From NCBI GenBank assembly GCA_030037695.1, contig JASHQF010000007.1, forward strand, positions 1 to 35,907: 35,907 nucleotides of DNA. Direction: 5' to 3'. Below, one piece after another: positions 1-9,040 of the stretch. The notes beneath the pieces were generated by a model. The model was not told the origin of the DNA. It ran no database searches and was given only the letters and a program-made list of their open reading frames with translations. This DNA is from Thermoplasmata archaeon (lineage in GTDB: Archaea > Thermoplasmatota > Thermoplasmata > Lutacidiplasmatales > UBA184). The translations under genes were made by a program, and so were the position numbers. Position 1 is the first letter of the stretch, and the number at the start of each line of letters is the position of its first letter.

Positions 1-335
1 GTCGGGCCCCGCGCCGTCGAAGAGTCGAGGAGGAGATCGAGGAGCCCGCGAGGGCTGGCCACCCCCGCGGCCCGGTGGAGATCGCGCACGAGGTCCTTCT
101 CGCTGAGGACGCCGGCGAGCGCCCCGTCGGCCCCCACGACGGGCAGGCCGGAGACGTGGAACTCCCGCATCAAGCGGGCCGCCTCGATCAGGTGGGCGTC
201 GGCCCGTACTTTCACCACGGATCGGGTCATGATCTCGCGGACGGGACGGCCCTCCTCCATGGGGGGGCGCCCCCTCCGCGACGCCGGTACCGTCCCCCGT
301 CCCTCCGCCGGCGGCGAGGGGGGCACCCCGTTCAT
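1..335 (-). CDS. CBS-domain protein (3' end beyond window)
   Basis: The reading frame runs off the left edge, so only the N-terminal ~111 residues are visible. After a Gly/Pro-rich stretch of about 25 residues it reads as a CBS module: REIMTRSVVKV, then ARLMREFHVSGLPVV, GALAGVLSEKDLVRDL. CBS domains usually bind adenine nucleotides and regulate an attached or partner protein; the ligand here is unknown. I chose ATG at 335 because it overlaps the stop of the upstream ligase gene as ATGA (335-332), typical of translational coupling. An in-frame ATG at 260, directly before the recognisable domain, is the alternative. A second CBS domain or a C-terminal effector may lie beyond the edge. Confidence 0.8.
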   Translation of the reverse strand, partial: MNGVPPSPPAEGRGTVPASRRGRPPMEEGRPVREIMTRSVVKVRADAHLIEAARLMREFHVSGLPVVGADGALAGVLSEKDLVRDLHRAAGVASPRGLLDLLLDSSTARGP

Positions 336-2014
336 GTTACCCCCGTCGGTTCGCCCGAGGTGCCGAGGTCGATCCGAAGCGCCCGGGGTTCGCGAGGCAG
401 TCCGGGCATCGTCTGGATCTCTCCGAGGAGCGCGACGAGGTATCCCGCCCCGGGGGCCCGAACGAAGCGACGCACCCGGACCCGAAAGCCGCGGGGCCGG
501 CCGAGTCTCTTCGGGTCGTCGCTGAGCGAGAGCGGCGTCTTGGCGAGACAGACCGGGACCTCGTCGGCCTCCGGTAGCTCGCCAGCGGCGATCTGGTCCT
601 CGGCGACCGGGTCGAGGTCGACGCCGTCGCCTCCGTAGATCTGCCGGACGATCGTGTCGATCTTCCGGAGGAGCGGCTGGCGCGGGCTGTAGATCGGTCG
701 GGCGGCGCGGCCCTCCCGCGTCGCCGCCACGACCGCGCCCGCCAGCTCCACCCCCCCGGCCGAGCCCTGAGCGTAGCCGGCCGAATCCTCGACGCGAACG
801 GAGGCCCGGGCGAGATGGGCCCGCACGGCCGCGAGCTCCTCGGGTCCGTCCTCGGGGAATCGATTGAGGGCGACGACAGGGGCGAGCCCGAACGCGCGGA
901 GGTTCGCCAGATGCTGATCGAGGTTCTCCAGCCCCGGGTCGAGGGAGCGTGGGTCCGGACCCCCGGCCGCATGGGCACGGATCCCGGGAACGCTCGCCAC
1001 AAGCACGGCGACGATCGGCTCGAGGTCGACGGGCGGGGCGAACAGGTCGACGAACTTCTCCGCCCCGAGGTCGGTCGCGAACCCGGCCTCCACCACGACG
1101 ACCTCCGCCAGGCGCCGCGCGACCTCGAGCGAGGCGACGGTCGTCGTACCGTAGGAGAGGTTCCCGAACGGTCCGCCGTGCACGAGGACCGGGGTCCCTT
1201 CGGACGTCTGCAACAGGTTCGGTTGGACGGCGTGGCGGAGGAGCGCCGCCATCGCTCCGCCGGCGCCGAGATCCGCCGCCGACACGAACGCCCCGGTCCG
1301 TGTGCGGCCGACTTCGAGGCGTTCGAGCCGTTCGCGGAGATCCGCGGGGCTCCGCACGAGTCCGAGGAGCGCGGTCACCTCAGAGGCGGGGGTGATGACG
1401 AACGACGCCGAGCGGAGGGGGCCGTTGCCGAGACCACGCCCGATCTCGATCTGGCGGAGCGCGCGATCCTCGACATCGAGCGCGCGAGGCCACGCGATCG
1501 AGCCCGGATCGAGACCGAGCGGGTTGCCGTGGTGCAGATGGTTGTCGATCATCGCAGCGAGGAGGTTGTGCGCGTTCGTGACGGCGTCCAGATCGCCGGT
1601 GAGCCCGAGGTTCACCTCCGACGACGGCTCGACCGTCGCCCGTCCACCCCCCGCACCACCCCCCTTGATGCCGAAGACTGGGCCCAGCGAGGGTTGCCGC
1701 AGGCAGGCGATCGCGCGCACCCCCAGGCGGTGGAGGGACGACGCGAGCGCGAGGGTCGTTACCGTCTTGCCCACGCCGCCCCCCGTCGGCGTCATCCCGG
1801 TGACCAGGACGATCGTCCCGCGACGCCCGGTCCCGGCCGCCGGCACGCGCGCCGGGTCGATCTTGGCGATCCAGCGGCCGCGCGGCGACCACGCCTCGGC
1901 AGGGAGGCCGAGCTCGCGGACGATCTCCTCGATCGGCCGCAGGCCGCTGCGGGCGACGCCCGTTCCTCCGGTCGTCAAGGCGCCCCGTCCGATGGCCTCG
2001 GCCCCGCTCGGCAT
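332..2014 (-). CDS. fhs: Formate--tetrahydrofolate ligase (divergent)
   Basis: ATP-dependent ligase joining formate to tetrahydrofolate to give 10-formyl-THF, in the cytosolic one-carbon pathway. The 560-residue length matches the family. Visible family blocks include a phosphate loop at about 71-86 (TPTGGGVGKTVTT), the QPSLGPVFGIKGGGAGGG block, NLLAAMIDNHLHHGNPLGLDP and EAGFATDLGAEKF. Several signatures differ from those I remember for bacterial enzymes. The loop has an extra glycine-rich element, and the conserved RALKxHGG region reads SVPGIRAHAAGG. A MetF-like gene at 32452 may be a partner in folate chemistry. A TATA-like GCTTATGC lies about 30 bases upstream on the minus strand (2043-2050), which fits a leaderless start at ATG 2014. 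Family membership is secure; activity with the altered signatures is an inference. Confidence 0.9.
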   Translation of the reverse strand: MPSGAEAIGRGALTTGGTGVARSGLRPIEEIVRELGLPAEAWSPRGRWIAKIDPARVPAAGTGRRGTIVLVTGMTPTGGGVGKTVTTLALASSLHRLGVRAIACLRQPSLGPVFGIKGGGAGGGRATVEPSSEVNLGLTGDLDAVTNAHNLLAAMIDNHLHHGNPLGLDPGSIAWPRALDVEDRALRQIEIGRGLGNGPLRSASFVITPASEVTALLGLVRSPADLRERLERLEVGRTRTGAFVSAADLGAGGAMAALLRHAVQPNLLQTSEGTPVLVHGGPFGNLSYGTTTVASLEVARRLAEVVVVEAGFATDLGAEKFVDLFAPPVDLEPIVAVLVASVPGIRAHAAGGPDPRSLDPGLENLDQHLANLRAFGLAPVVALNRFPEDGPEELAAVRAHLARASVRVEDSAGYAQGSAGGVELAGAVVAATREGRAARPIYSPRQPLLRKIDTIVRQIYGGDGVDLDPVAEDQIAAGELPEADEVPVCLAKTPLSLSDDPKRLGRPRGFRVRVRRFVRAPGAGYLVALLGEIQTMPGLPREPRALRIDLGTSGEPTGVT

Positions 2015-2107
2015 AATCCTAGGGGACAGTCCGGGCGACGCTGCATAAGCCGAAGGTCATGCCGAGTTGACCTGTCCGTTATCCCTCGACCGGGCGCTCG
2101 CTCCTTC

Positions 2108-2905
2108 ATGTCCGTCTCCGCCCAAACCCCAGCTCCGAAGTCCCGCGCGCACTCCCGCGCCGGGGGCCCGCGCCGGGAGCGCGCGACGAGCCCCAGGTCG
2201 GCTCTCCGCCGGGTCCTTCACCGTTCGAGACCCGATGCCGCCGCGAACGAACCGACGGCCGAAGAACGAGAGGCCCGGACGCTCACGAGCCAGGTGATCG
2301 GGGAGCTCCGGACCCAGGTCGCCATCGAGCGCGCAGAGGTGCTCGAGCCGCTGGTCCGCCGACTCCAAGACTTCTCCCGACGCCTCGCGCTCCGGGAACC
2401 GATCCCCTCGCAGTACCTTCGCGAGGGTCTCGACCTCTGGCAGGCGTACGTGGAGCGACTGCACGACGAGCACATCCGTGAGCTGGCGACGGTGGGGGTC
2501 GGCGGCCCTCGACCCGAGCGGGGGGACGCCACGCTGGTCGAGATCGAGCAGGACCCCTCCCGAGCGGAGGCCAGGATCGGTGAGGTCCGTTCGATGCTCG
2601 CCAGCTACGCCGAGGGGTACCGGGTCTTCGGGGATCTCATGAGCCCGGCGATCCGGGGGAACACGCTCGCCGAGCTCGCGTGGGAGGAACTCGAGGAAAG
2701 GTTCCTCGGAACGTGGACGCCGCCTACGCTCTCGGTGATCGCCCGCGAGAAGCTGCGCAGCGCGCTGGCCGCGACGCGCCGGACGACCGAGCAGTTGCGG
2801 CGTCAGGTGGAGGATTTCCTCCAGCGCACGGCGCAGTTCGGACCCCCGGGATCCGAGCCCGTGGAGGCTCGCCCCGCCCCCGAACCGTCGCCGGCCGCGG
2901 CGTAG
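2108..2905 (+). CDS. Helical protein of unknown function
   Basis: I do not recognise this 265-residue protein. The first ~50 residues are basic and low in complexity (Ser/Pro/Arg). The rest is predicted mostly helical, rich in Glu, Arg and Leu, with blocks such as LTSQVIGELRTQVAIERAEV, LWQAYVERLHDEHIREL, MLASYAEGYRVFGDLMS and LRRQVEDFLQR, and ends in a Pro/Ala tail. No signal peptide, membrane segment or cysteine motif is visible. The helix-with-His/Glu pattern (ERLHDEHIREL) loosely recalls four-helix metal or heme binders, but I cannot support that. I chose ATG 2108 because the frame upstream overlaps the divergent ligase gene. It could belong to the control region of either neighbour. Confidence 0.6.
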   Translation: MSVSAQTPAPKSRAHSRAGGPRRERATSPRSALRRVLHRSRPDAAANEPTAEEREARTLTSQVIGELRTQVAIERAEVLEPLVRRLQDFSRRLALREPIPSQYLREGLDLWQAYVERLHDEHIRELATVGVGGPRPERGDATLVEIEQDPSRAEARIGEVRSMLASYAEGYRVFGDLMSPAIRGNTLAELAWEELEERFLGTWTPPTLSVIAREKLRSALAATRRTTEQLRRQVEDFLQRTAQFGPPGSEPVEARPAPEPSPAAA

Positions 2906-2976
2906 GAATCTCGGGACGAAGCGACACCTCGAGGTCCCCCCGCGAGCGGGGCCGGTCAAGCTCGCTTCACTGGGCG

Positions 2977-2983
2977 CTTAACT
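2977..2983 (+). promoter_or_regulatory. TATA-like box of the ilvE-hydrogenase operon
   Basis: CTTAACT stands out in GC-rich DNA 25-31 bases before ATG 3008, the distance expected for an archaeal TATA box serving a leaderless transcript. It is the only AT-rich element in the 102-base gap before the operon, so it is the likely promoter for ilvE and the coupled hydrogenase genes. Confidence 0.5.
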
Positions 2984-3007
2984 CCGAGCGGGCGCATCGT
3001 CGGGCCG

Positions 3008-3931
3008 ATGGCACCGATCTCCCCGACCTCCCGGATCTGGATGGACGGACAGCTGGTTCCCTGGACGGAGGCGCGCATCCATGTCCTGACCCACGGCCTC
3101 CACTACGGCTTCGCGATCTTCGAGGGGATCCGGTGCCACAAGACGTCCCGGGGGACCGCGGTGTTCCGCCTCCGCGAGCATCTGGAGCGTTTCCGCGACA
3201 GCGCCAAGATCTACGCGATGCCGCTCCGGTACTCGCCGGACGACCTCGAGAAGGCGGTCGTCGACCTGGTGCGGAGCAACGGGGCGCCCGAGGCGTACAT
3301 CCGACCGATCGCGTTCACGGGCTATGGCGAGATGGGTCTCGATCCGTCCGGAAGCCGCCTCGACGTGGCGATCGGGATGTGGCCGTGGGGGGCGTACCTC
3401 GGCGCCGCCGGGAACGAGCGGGGCGTGCGGGCGACCGTCTCAAGCTGGACCCGGGTCGATTCGCGCTCGCTACCCCCGCAGGCCAAGTGCGCGGCGAATT
3501 ACGCGAACGGCATCCTCGCCAAGCTGGAGGCGAAGGCCGCCGGTTACGACGAGGCCCTCCTCCTCAACACGGCAGGGCTCGTCTCGGAAGGGCCGGGAGA
3601 GAACGTCTTCCGCGTTCGCAACGGGGTGTTGAGCACGCCTCCGGCGAGTGCAGGGATCCTTCGGGGGGTCACCCGGGACACGATCGTGCGCCTCGCGCGC
3701 GAAGCCGGCATCCCGTTCCAGGGGACGGGGTTCACCCGGGAGGAACTGTTCACGGCGGACGAGCTGTTCTACACCGGGACCGCCGCGGGCGTCACCCCGA
3801 TCCGCGAGGTCGACGGGCGTCCGATCGGCACGGGCGTCTACCCGATCGCCCGGCGGCTCCAGGGCCTGTACGACGACGCCGTGCGCGGCCGACTGCCCCA
3901 GCACGAAGCCTGGCTCACCTTCGTACCATGA
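3008..3931 (+). CDS. ilvE: Branched-chain amino acid aminotransferase
   Basis: Class IV PLP aminotransferase catalysing the last step of valine, leucine and isoleucine synthesis (2-oxoacid plus glutamate). Length 307 residues is normal. Recognisable blocks are HGLHYGFAIFEGIR near the N-terminus, the PLP lysine K160 within QAKCAANYANG (the equivalent of K159 in E. coli), GYDEALLLN, GLVSEGPGENVF and the C-terminal ELFYTGTAAGVTPI, which contacts the cofactor phosphate. Start ATG 3008 follows a TATA-like box. The stop overlaps the start of hydB as ATGA, so this biosynthetic gene appears to be the first cistron of the hydrogenase operon. D-amino-acid or aminodeoxychorismate variants of class IV are less likely given the overall match to IlvE. 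Confidence 0.92.
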   Translation: MAPISPTSRIWMDGQLVPWTEARIHVLTHGLHYGFAIFEGIRCHKTSRGTAVFRLREHLERFRDSAKIYAMPLRYSPDDLEKAVVDLVRSNGAPEAYIRPIAFTGYGEMGLDPSGSRLDVAIGMWPWGAYLGAAGNERGVRATVSSWTRVDSRSLPPQAKCAANYANGILAKLEAKAAGYDEALLLNTAGLVSEGPGENVFRVRNGVLSTPPASAGILRGVTRDTIVRLAREAGIPFQGTGFTREELFTADELFYTGTAAGVTPIREVDGRPIGTGVYPIARRLQGLYDDAVRGRLPQHEAWLTFVP

Positions 3932-5136
3932 GCGGCCTGCGGAACGCCCACGTCGGCGACCCGCCCTCCCACGGAGGCATGGGGCCTGCCGTGGGGAGCC
4001 GCTGGCTGCTGGCGCGGGACGAGTTCCCGTCGCTGCTCGACGCCCTTCGGCGAGCCGGCTACCGCATCGTCGGACCGACCGTGCGCGACGGGGCGATCGT
4101 CTACGGATCGATCCGGTCCGTCGCCGACCTTCCCGAGGGGTGGACCGATCGTCAGAGCGCCGGCGCGTACCGCCTCGAACGGCGACCGGACCGGGCCCTG
4201 TTCGGCTACAACGTCGGTCCGCACAGCTGGAAGAAGTACCTCTTTCCGCCCCGCGAGCACCTGTTCACGCTGCGTCGGACCGACGCCGCGAAGTTCGAGG
4301 TCTCGGTCCCCGAGGATCCCGATCCGCCCATGGCGTACCTCGGCGTGCGGGCCTGCGAGATCGCCGCGCTGAACATCCAGGATCGGGTGTTCGTGGGCGG
4401 CGCGGCGGTCGACCCGGGGTACGCGCGTCGCAAGGCTCGTCGCCTCGTCGTGGCCGTCCAGTGCGGGCAGGCCGGGGGGACCTGCTTCTGCGTGTCGATG
4501 GGCACCGGGCCCGCGGTCCGGGACGGGTTCGATCTCTCGCTGACCGAACTGCTCGACGAGGGACGCCACGAGTTCTTGGTCGAGATCGGCACGGCCGACG
4601 GCGCGCGCGTCCTCGACGGAGTGCCGTTGCGGCCGGCCGAGCCGTCGGACGTTCGGGCCGGGGAAGCGCGCGTGGCCGACGCCGCCCGGGCCATGGGGCG
4701 GGCGATGGACACCGAAGGGATCCACGACCTGCTCCTCGGCAACCTGGAGAGCCCCGTGTGGGACGACGTGGGGCGACGGTGCCTCGCCTGCACGAACTGC
4801 ACGCTCGCTTGCCCGACCTGCTTCTGCCATTCCACCGAGGAGGTCCCCGACCTTTCCGCCGAACGCGACGAACGGTGGCGGCGGTGGGACTCGTGCTTCA
4901 ATCTCGCGTTCTCGGAGCTGCACACCGGGAGCGTGCGATCGACGACCCCGGCCCGGTACCGCCAATGGCTCACCCACAAGCTCGCGACGTGGTTCGACCA
5001 GTTCGGGAGCTCCGGCTGCGTCGGGTGCGGGCGCTGCATCACCTGGTGTCCCGTCGGGATCGACCTCACCGCCGAAGTGCGTGCGATCCGCGCCGCCGCG
5101 CCGCGGCCCGGACCGGGGGCGGGGGGGACCGCATGA
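3928..5136 (+). CDS. hydB: Group 3b NiFe-hydrogenase beta subunit, Fe-S protein (HydB/AsrA-like)
   Basis: Electron-transfer subunit of a soluble bidirectional [NiFe]-hydrogenase of group 3b (sulfhydrogenase type), related to sulfite reductase subunit A. The 402-residue protein has a long N-terminal domain with [16 protein letters not shown] and [15 protein letters not shown], as in HydB/AsrA. Two [4Fe-4S] ferredoxin motifs follow, with cysteines at 285/288/291/295 and 364/367/370/374. Additional cysteines (about 179, 186, 188, 298, 300) may bind or tune clusters. ATG 3928 overlaps the ilvE stop; its own stop overlaps the next ATG (5133). Electrons would pass between the small subunit and the flavoprotein HydG. 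The order hydB-(CNBD)-hydG-hydD-hydA matches the group 3b arrangement. Confidence 0.9.
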   Translation: MSGLRNAHVGDPPSHGGMGPAVGSRWLLARDEFPSLLDALRRAGYRIVGPTVRDGAIVYGSIRSVADLPEGWTDRQSAGAYRLERRPDRALFGYNVGPHSWKKYLFPPREHLFTLRRTDAAKFEVSVPEDPDPPMAYLGVRACEIAALNIQDRVFVGGAAVDPGYARRKARRLVVAVQCGQAGGTCFCVSMGTGPAVRDGFDLSLTELLDEGRHEFLVEIGTADGARVLDGVPLRPAEPSDVRAGEARVADAARAMGRAMDTEGIHDLLLGNLESPVWDDVGRRCLACTNCTLACPTCFCHSTEEVPDLSAERDERWRRWDSCFNLAFSELHTGSVRSTTPARYRQWLTHKLATWFDQFGSSGCVGCGRCITWCPVGIDLTAEVRAIRAAAPRPGPGAGGTA

Positions 5137-5603
5137 ACGGCCCGGTACGCCCGATCACGTCCGCCGAGCTCGAAGCGCACGCCTTCCTGCACGGACTGAG
5201 CGCCCGCTTCCTCGCGGAGCTGCTCCCGCACACCGAGCGGCGCGAGTTCGCCGCCGGGCATACGGTCGCGCGGGAAGGGGACCCGGCCCGGGAGTTCTTC
5301 CTGATCGAGGTCGGCAAGGTCGCGCTCGAGATCGTAGCCGAGGGTCGGCCCCACCTCACGGTCCTTACGCTCGGCCCGGGGGAGGTGTTCGGGTGGTCCT
5401 GGCTGGTACCTCCCCACCTGTGGCGGGTCGATGCGCGGACGCTGAAACCGTCGCGGGTCGTCGTCGTGGCGGGCCCTGCCCTGCGCGACGCCCTGGAGGC
5501 ACACCCTGAGGACGGGTACCGGTTCCTTCGGCGACTCGTTCCGATCCTCGCCCGACGGCTCGACGCCACGCGGCTGCAGGTGTTCGATGTCTACCGCCCC
5601 TGA
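5133..5603 (+). CDS. Cyclic-nucleotide-binding-like protein of the hydrogenase operon
   Basis: A 156-residue stand-alone Crp/cAMP-receptor-type beta-barrel: [29 protein letters not shown], then [14 protein letters not shown]. No C-terminal HTH is present, so it is not a DNA-binding Crp protein. The phosphate-binding cassette looks altered: after [12 protein letters not shown] the usual Arg-Ala-Thr pattern becomes WRVDARTL, so ordinary cAMP binding is doubtful. It overlaps hydB by ATGA and hydG by 17 bases, placing it firmly in the operon. Such proteins are known in group 3b hydrogenase clusters of other organisms; their role is not settled, and a regulatory or assembly function is inference. 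Confidence 0.85.
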   Translation: MNGPVRPITSAELEAHAFLHGLSARFLAELLPHTERREFAAGHTVAREGDPAREFFLIEVGKVALEIVAEGRPHLTVLTLGPGEVFGWSWLVPPHLWRVDARTLKPSRVVVVAGPALRDALEAHPEDGYRFLRRLVPILARRLDATRLQVFDVYRP

Positions 5604-6462
5604 GATCGCGGGGCCGGTCGCGCCGGTCCCTTCGCACGGAGGTCCGCTCGAGCCCGCGCCGTTCACCGTACGGGCCCGGGCCCAAGAGACCCGTGACACC
5701 GTGAGCCTCGTCCTCGCCCCGGCCCCAGGGTCGGAGGTCCCCGCGTTCCGGCCCGGTCAGTTCAACATGCTCTCGGTCCCCGGCCGGGGCGAGGTGGCGA
5801 TCTCGATCAGCGGGGACCCCGGTCGGGCCGGGGAGTGGGTCCATACGGTCCGTGCCCTCGGTCTGGCCACCCAGGCGTTGGCGGGATCGATGCCGGGGAC
5901 GCTGATCGCGGCGCGGGGCCCGTACGGCCAGGGCTGGCCGGTCGACCGCGCCTGGGGCAAGGACGTCGTGATCGTCGCGGGCGGGGTCGGCCTCGCGCCG
6001 GTCCGGCCGCTCCTCCTCGAGCTGCTCCGGCACCGGGCCAGGTTCGGGCGCCTCGAGGTGATCTACGGCGCGCGGACCCCGGACGACCTGCTCTACGCAC
6101 CGGAGCTCGCGGCGTGGCGCGGCCGGACCGACGCGCGGTTCCAGGTGACGGTCGACGCCGCGGGCCGGGACTGGTACGGCGACGTCGGCCTCGTGACCCA
6201 ACGCCTCCCCGACGCGCGGTTCGACCCGGCCTCCGCGGTCGCCTTCCTCTGCGGGCCCGAGATCATGATGCGCCTCACCGCCGAGACCCTCGAGGGCCGG
6301 GGGCTCCCGCGGGAGGGGATCTGGGTGTCGCTCGAGCGGACGATGCAGTGCGGGGTCGGCCTGTGCGGACACTGCCAGTTCGGCCCGTACCTCCTCTGCC
6401 GGGACGGCCCGGTCCTCCCCTACCGGGACGTCGCGCGGCTGTTGCGCATCCGGGGGCTGTAG
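5587..6462 (+). CDS. hydG: Group 3b hydrogenase gamma subunit, FAD/NAD(P)-binding reductase
   Basis: Diaphorase subunit that exchanges electrons with NAD(P)H through FAD. The 291-residue protein has a ferredoxin-reductase fold. The FAD region is FRPGQFNML followed by EVAISISG (about 54-76). The NAD(P) region is [14 protein letters not shown] (129-143) and [13 protein letters not shown]-terminal [2Fe-2S] site has cysteines 255, 260, 263 and 271 in the pattern CGxGxCGxC-x7-C, as in dihydroorotate dehydrogenase PyrK and sulfhydrogenase HydG. The start ATG 5587 lies inside the previous gene (17-base overlap), and one base separates its stop from hydD. NADPH preference is known for some relatives but cannot be read here. 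Confidence 0.9.
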   Translation: MSTAPEIAGPVAPVPSHGGPLEPAPFTVRARAQETRDTVSLVLAPAPGSEVPAFRPGQFNMLSVPGRGEVAISISGDPGRAGEWVHTVRALGLATQALAGSMPGTLIAARGPYGQGWPVDRAWGKDVVIVAGGVGLAPVRPLLLELLRHRARFGRLEVIYGARTPDDLLYAPELAAWRGRTDARFQVTVDAAGRDWYGDVGLVTQRLPDARFDPASAVAFLCGPEIMMRLTAETLEGRGLPREGIWVSLERTMQCGVGLCGHCQFGPYLLCRDGPVLPYRDVARLLRIRGL

Positions 6463-6463
6463 C

Positions 6464-7246
6464 ATGGCCGTCCGCCCACGGCTCGCCGTCTGGAAATTCG
6501 CCTCGTGCGACGGCTGCCAGCTCTCGCTCCTCGATTGCGAGGACGAGCTGCTGGCGGTGGCGGGGGAGGTCGAGATCGCGAACTTCGTCGAGGCGTCCAG
6601 CGCGGTCGCTCCAGGGCCCTACGATCTTTCCCTGGTCGAGGGGTCCGTCACCACCCCCGAGGACGCGCGCCGGATCCAGGAGGTGCGGGCCCAGTCCAAG
6701 CACCTGGTGACGATCGGCGCGTGCGCCACGGCGGGCGGGATCCAGGCGCTGAGGAACTTCCAGGACGTCGAGGAGTTCCGCCGGGCGGTCTACGCCCGCC
6801 CGGAGTACATCGCGACCCTGGCGACCTCGACCGCGATCCGCGACCACGTCCCGGTCGACTTCGAGCTCCGGGGCTGTCCGATCAACAAGGCGCAGGTGCT
6901 CGAGGTCATCGCCGCGTTCCTGCACCGCCGTCGCCCGACGGTGGCCACCGGCAGCGTCTGCGCCGAATGCAAGCGGCGGGGCGTCGTCTGCGTCGTCGTC
7001 GCCCAGGGAACGCCGTGCCTCGGACCGGTGACCCAGGCGGGCTGCGGCGCGATCTGCCCTGCCTACCGTCGGGGCTGCTATGGCTGCTTCGGACCGCAGG
7101 ACTCCCCGAACACGCCGGCCTGGTCCTCCCGCCTCGGCGAGCTGGGGCTGGCGCCGGGGGCGATCCTGCGCATCTACCGCACGTTCAACGCGGCGGCTCC
7201 GGCGTTCCGCGCCGCGGGGGACGCTGCCGTCCAGGAGGGCGGATGA
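6464..7246 (+). CDS. hydD: Group 3b NiFe-hydrogenase small (delta) subunit
   Basis: The 260-residue small subunit carries the iron-sulfur relay that links the NiFe site to HydB. Proximal-cluster cysteines are visible at C15 and C18 (SCDGCQ), C87 ([10 protein letters not shown]) and C138 (RGCPIN). The C-terminal half has eight or more cysteines ([35 protein letters not shown]) for medial and distal clusters. There is no Tat signal peptide, which fits a cytosolic enzyme. Its stop overlaps the hydA start as ATGA (7243-7246). Confidence 0.93.
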   Translation: MAVRPRLAVWKFASCDGCQLSLLDCEDELLAVAGEVEIANFVEASSAVAPGPYDLSLVEGSVTTPEDARRIQEVRAQSKHLVTIGACATAGGIQALRNFQDVEEFRRAVYARPEYIATLATSTAIRDHVPVDFELRGCPINKAQVLEVIAAFLHRRRPTVATGSVCAECKRRGVVCVVVAQGTPCLGPVTQAGCGAICPAYRRGCYGCFGPQDSPNTPAWSSRLGELGLAPGAILRIYRTFNAAAPAFRAAGDAAVQEGG

Positions 7247-8538
7247 CCGACCGCACGATCGCGGTGGACTACCTCGCCCGGGTCGAGGGGGAGGGCTCGC
7301 TGCGGCTCCGGCTGGAGGGCGGCAAGGCGAAGGAGGTCGAGCTCCGCATCTTCGAGCCCCCCCGGTTCTTCGAGGCGTTGTTGCGCGGCAGGTCGTACCT
7401 CGAGGCCCCGGACATCACCGCGCGCATCTGCGGCATCTGCCCGGTCGCCTACCAGATGAGCGCCTGCCACGCCCTCGAGCGGGCCCTCGGGCTCCGGGTC
7501 GTGGGGCCCCTCCGCGATCTCCGCCGCCTCCTCTACTGCGGGGAGTGGATCGAGAGCCACGCTCTCCACATCTACCTCCTCCACGCCCCGGATTTCCTCG
7601 GCTATCCGGACGCCATCCGCATGGCGAAGGACCATCGGGCGACGGTCGAGACCGGCCTCGCGCTCAAGCAGGCGGGGAACGCGATCCTCGAACTGCTCGG
7701 CGGACGGGAGATCCATCCGATCAACGTCCGCGTGGGGGGCTTCTACCGGGTCCCCCCACGGGAGGAGCTCGAGACCCTCCTGCCGACGCTCGAGGCCGCC
7801 CTCGGGGCGGCCGAGCGCACCGTCCGGTTCGCCTCGGGCCTCCCGTTCCCGCGCGTCGAGGAGGCGTACGAGTTCGTCGCCCTGCGTCATCCGGAGGAGT
7901 ATCCGATGAACGAGGGGGAGCTCGTCTCGAGCGAGGGCCTCGTCCTGCCCCAGGAGCGGTTCGAGGAGGCGTTCGAGGAGGTGCAGGTCCCGTACTCGCA
8001 CGCGCTCCAGGCGCGCCGTCGCGGGGGTGGCGCGTACCTGGTAGGGCCGCTCGCCCGGTTCGCCCTGAACCACGATCGGCTGCCCCCGAAGACGCGGCGG
8101 GTCGTGGAGGAGATCGGGCTCGAGCCCGTCGTCCGGAACCCGTACCGGAGCATCGTCGTCCGCGCGGTCGAGGTGATGTTGGCCTGCGAGGAGGCGATCC
8201 GGCTGATCCGGGGCTACGCGCCGCCCGAGCGACCGCACGTCGACCCTCCGGGGGAGCTCGCCGGCGCCTCCGGCGCTGCGGTGACCGAGGCCCCCCGCGG
8301 GATCCTCTTCCATCGCTACGAGATCGGCAACGACGGGCTGATCCGCGCGGCACGGATCGTGCCCCCGACCTCCCAGAACCAGGCCCGCATCGAAGAGGAC
8401 CTCCGGCATCTCGTCGACGCGAGGCCCGATCGAACGGACCGCGAGCTCACGGACGCGTGCGAGCGCGCGATCCGCAACCACGACCCCTGCATCTCCTGCG
8501 CGACCCACTTCCTGCGGCTGGAGGTCGAACGTGCCTAG
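7243..8538 (+). CDS. hydA: Group 3b NiFe-hydrogenase large (alpha) catalytic subunit
   Basis: Catalytic subunit that forms or splits H2. Length is 431 residues. The N-terminal nickel motif RICGICP places C63 and C66 as ligands; the C-terminal motif DPCISCATH gives C416 and C419 followed by H422. Only nine residues (423-431) follow that histidine. This is the tail normally removed by the maturation endopeptidase, which is encoded immediately downstream with an 8-base overlap. [10 protein letters not shown]-type (here [11 protein letters not shown]) and GIxPVAYQMS blocks also fit the family. The combination with HydB/HydG/HydD places it in group 3b, with NAD(P)-linked H2 turnover. Direction in the cell (H2 uptake or evolution) cannot be decided. 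Confidence 0.95.
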   Translation: MTDRTIAVDYLARVEGEGSLRLRLEGGKAKEVELRIFEPPRFFEALLRGRSYLEAPDITARICGICPVAYQMSACHALERALGLRVVGPLRDLRRLLYCGEWIESHALHIYLLHAPDFLGYPDAIRMAKDHRATVETGLALKQAGNAILELLGGREIHPINVRVGGFYRVPPREELETLLPTLEAALGAAERTVRFASGLPFPRVEEAYEFVALRHPEEYPMNEGELVSSEGLVLPQERFEEAFEEVQVPYSHALQARRRGGGAYLVGPLARFALNHDRLPPKTRRVVEEIGLEPVVRNPYRSIVVRAVEVMLACEEAIRLIRGYAPPERPHVDPPGELAGASGAAVTEAPRGILFHRYEIGNDGLIRAARIVPPTSQNQARIEEDLRHLVDARPDRTDRELTDACERAIRNHDPCISCATHFLRLEVERA

Positions 8539-9040
8539 GACGGACGCGCTCCCCCGGCCGCTGGTGATCGGGCTCGGGGCCGAGGCCCGTTCGGATGACG
8601 GGATCGGCCTCGATGTCGTCCGGGCGCTCCGCACGGAGCCGGCCCTGCCGGCGGAGGTCGTCGAAGGTCCCGCCGACCTCTCCCGATTGCTCGACCTCTG
8701 GTCCGGGCGGCCGCTCGTGATCCTCGTCGACGCCGTGCGCTCGGGGGCGCCGCCGGGCACGGTCGTCCGATGGGACGGGGGCGAGGCGACCCGGCTTCCG
8801 TCCGGGCTCGCCCTCTCCACCCACGGGCTCTCTCTCCCCGACATGCTCCATCTCGCCGCCTTCCTCGGCCGCCTCCCCCCCCGCCTCGTCGTCTTCGGGA
8901 TCGAGGCCCGAGAGTTCGGACCGGGGACCGACCGCTCCCCGGAGGTCCGGGGAGCCGTGCCCGACGTCTGCCGTCGGATCGTCCGGGAGATCGCGGGCCG
9001 TCCGGCCCGCCCCCGTCCGGAGGGATCGCCCCATGCATGA
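8531..9040 (+). CDS. Hydrogenase maturation endopeptidase (HycI/HyaD family)
   Basis: A 169-residue protein that should cleave the HydA C-terminal tail after nickel insertion. It shows the family pattern [17 protein letters not shown] (about 14-30), ILVDAV with D67, and STHGLSL with H98. D22/D23, D67 and H98 sit where nickel-sensing acidic and histidine residues are found in HybD/HycI. The normal GxGN is GLGAE here. GTG 8531 is inside the end of hydA (8-base overlap), and its stop lies within the next gene. A proline- and arginine-rich C-terminal tail is not conserved in the family. Confidence 0.88.
   Translation: MPRTDALPRPLVIGLGAEARSDDGIGLDVVRALRTEPALPAEVVEGPADLSRLLDLWSGRPLVILVDAVRSGAPPGTVVRWDGGEATRLPSGLALSTHGLSLPDMLHLAAFLGRLPPRLVVFGIEAREFGPGTDRSPEVRGAVPDVCRRIVREIAGRPARPRPEGSPHA

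Noticed and set aside
815-2107. Long open frame on the plus strand continuing into the 2108 gene
   Set aside because: It lies antisense to the well-supported ligase gene and has shadow-like Arg/Pro/Gly composition; only the part from ATG 2108 is credible.
2057-2959. Minus-strand open frame opposite the 2108-2905 gene
   Set aside because: Composition is Arg/Gly-rich and irregular, whereas the plus-strand product has regular helical patterning; GC-rich DNA often leaves antisense frames open.
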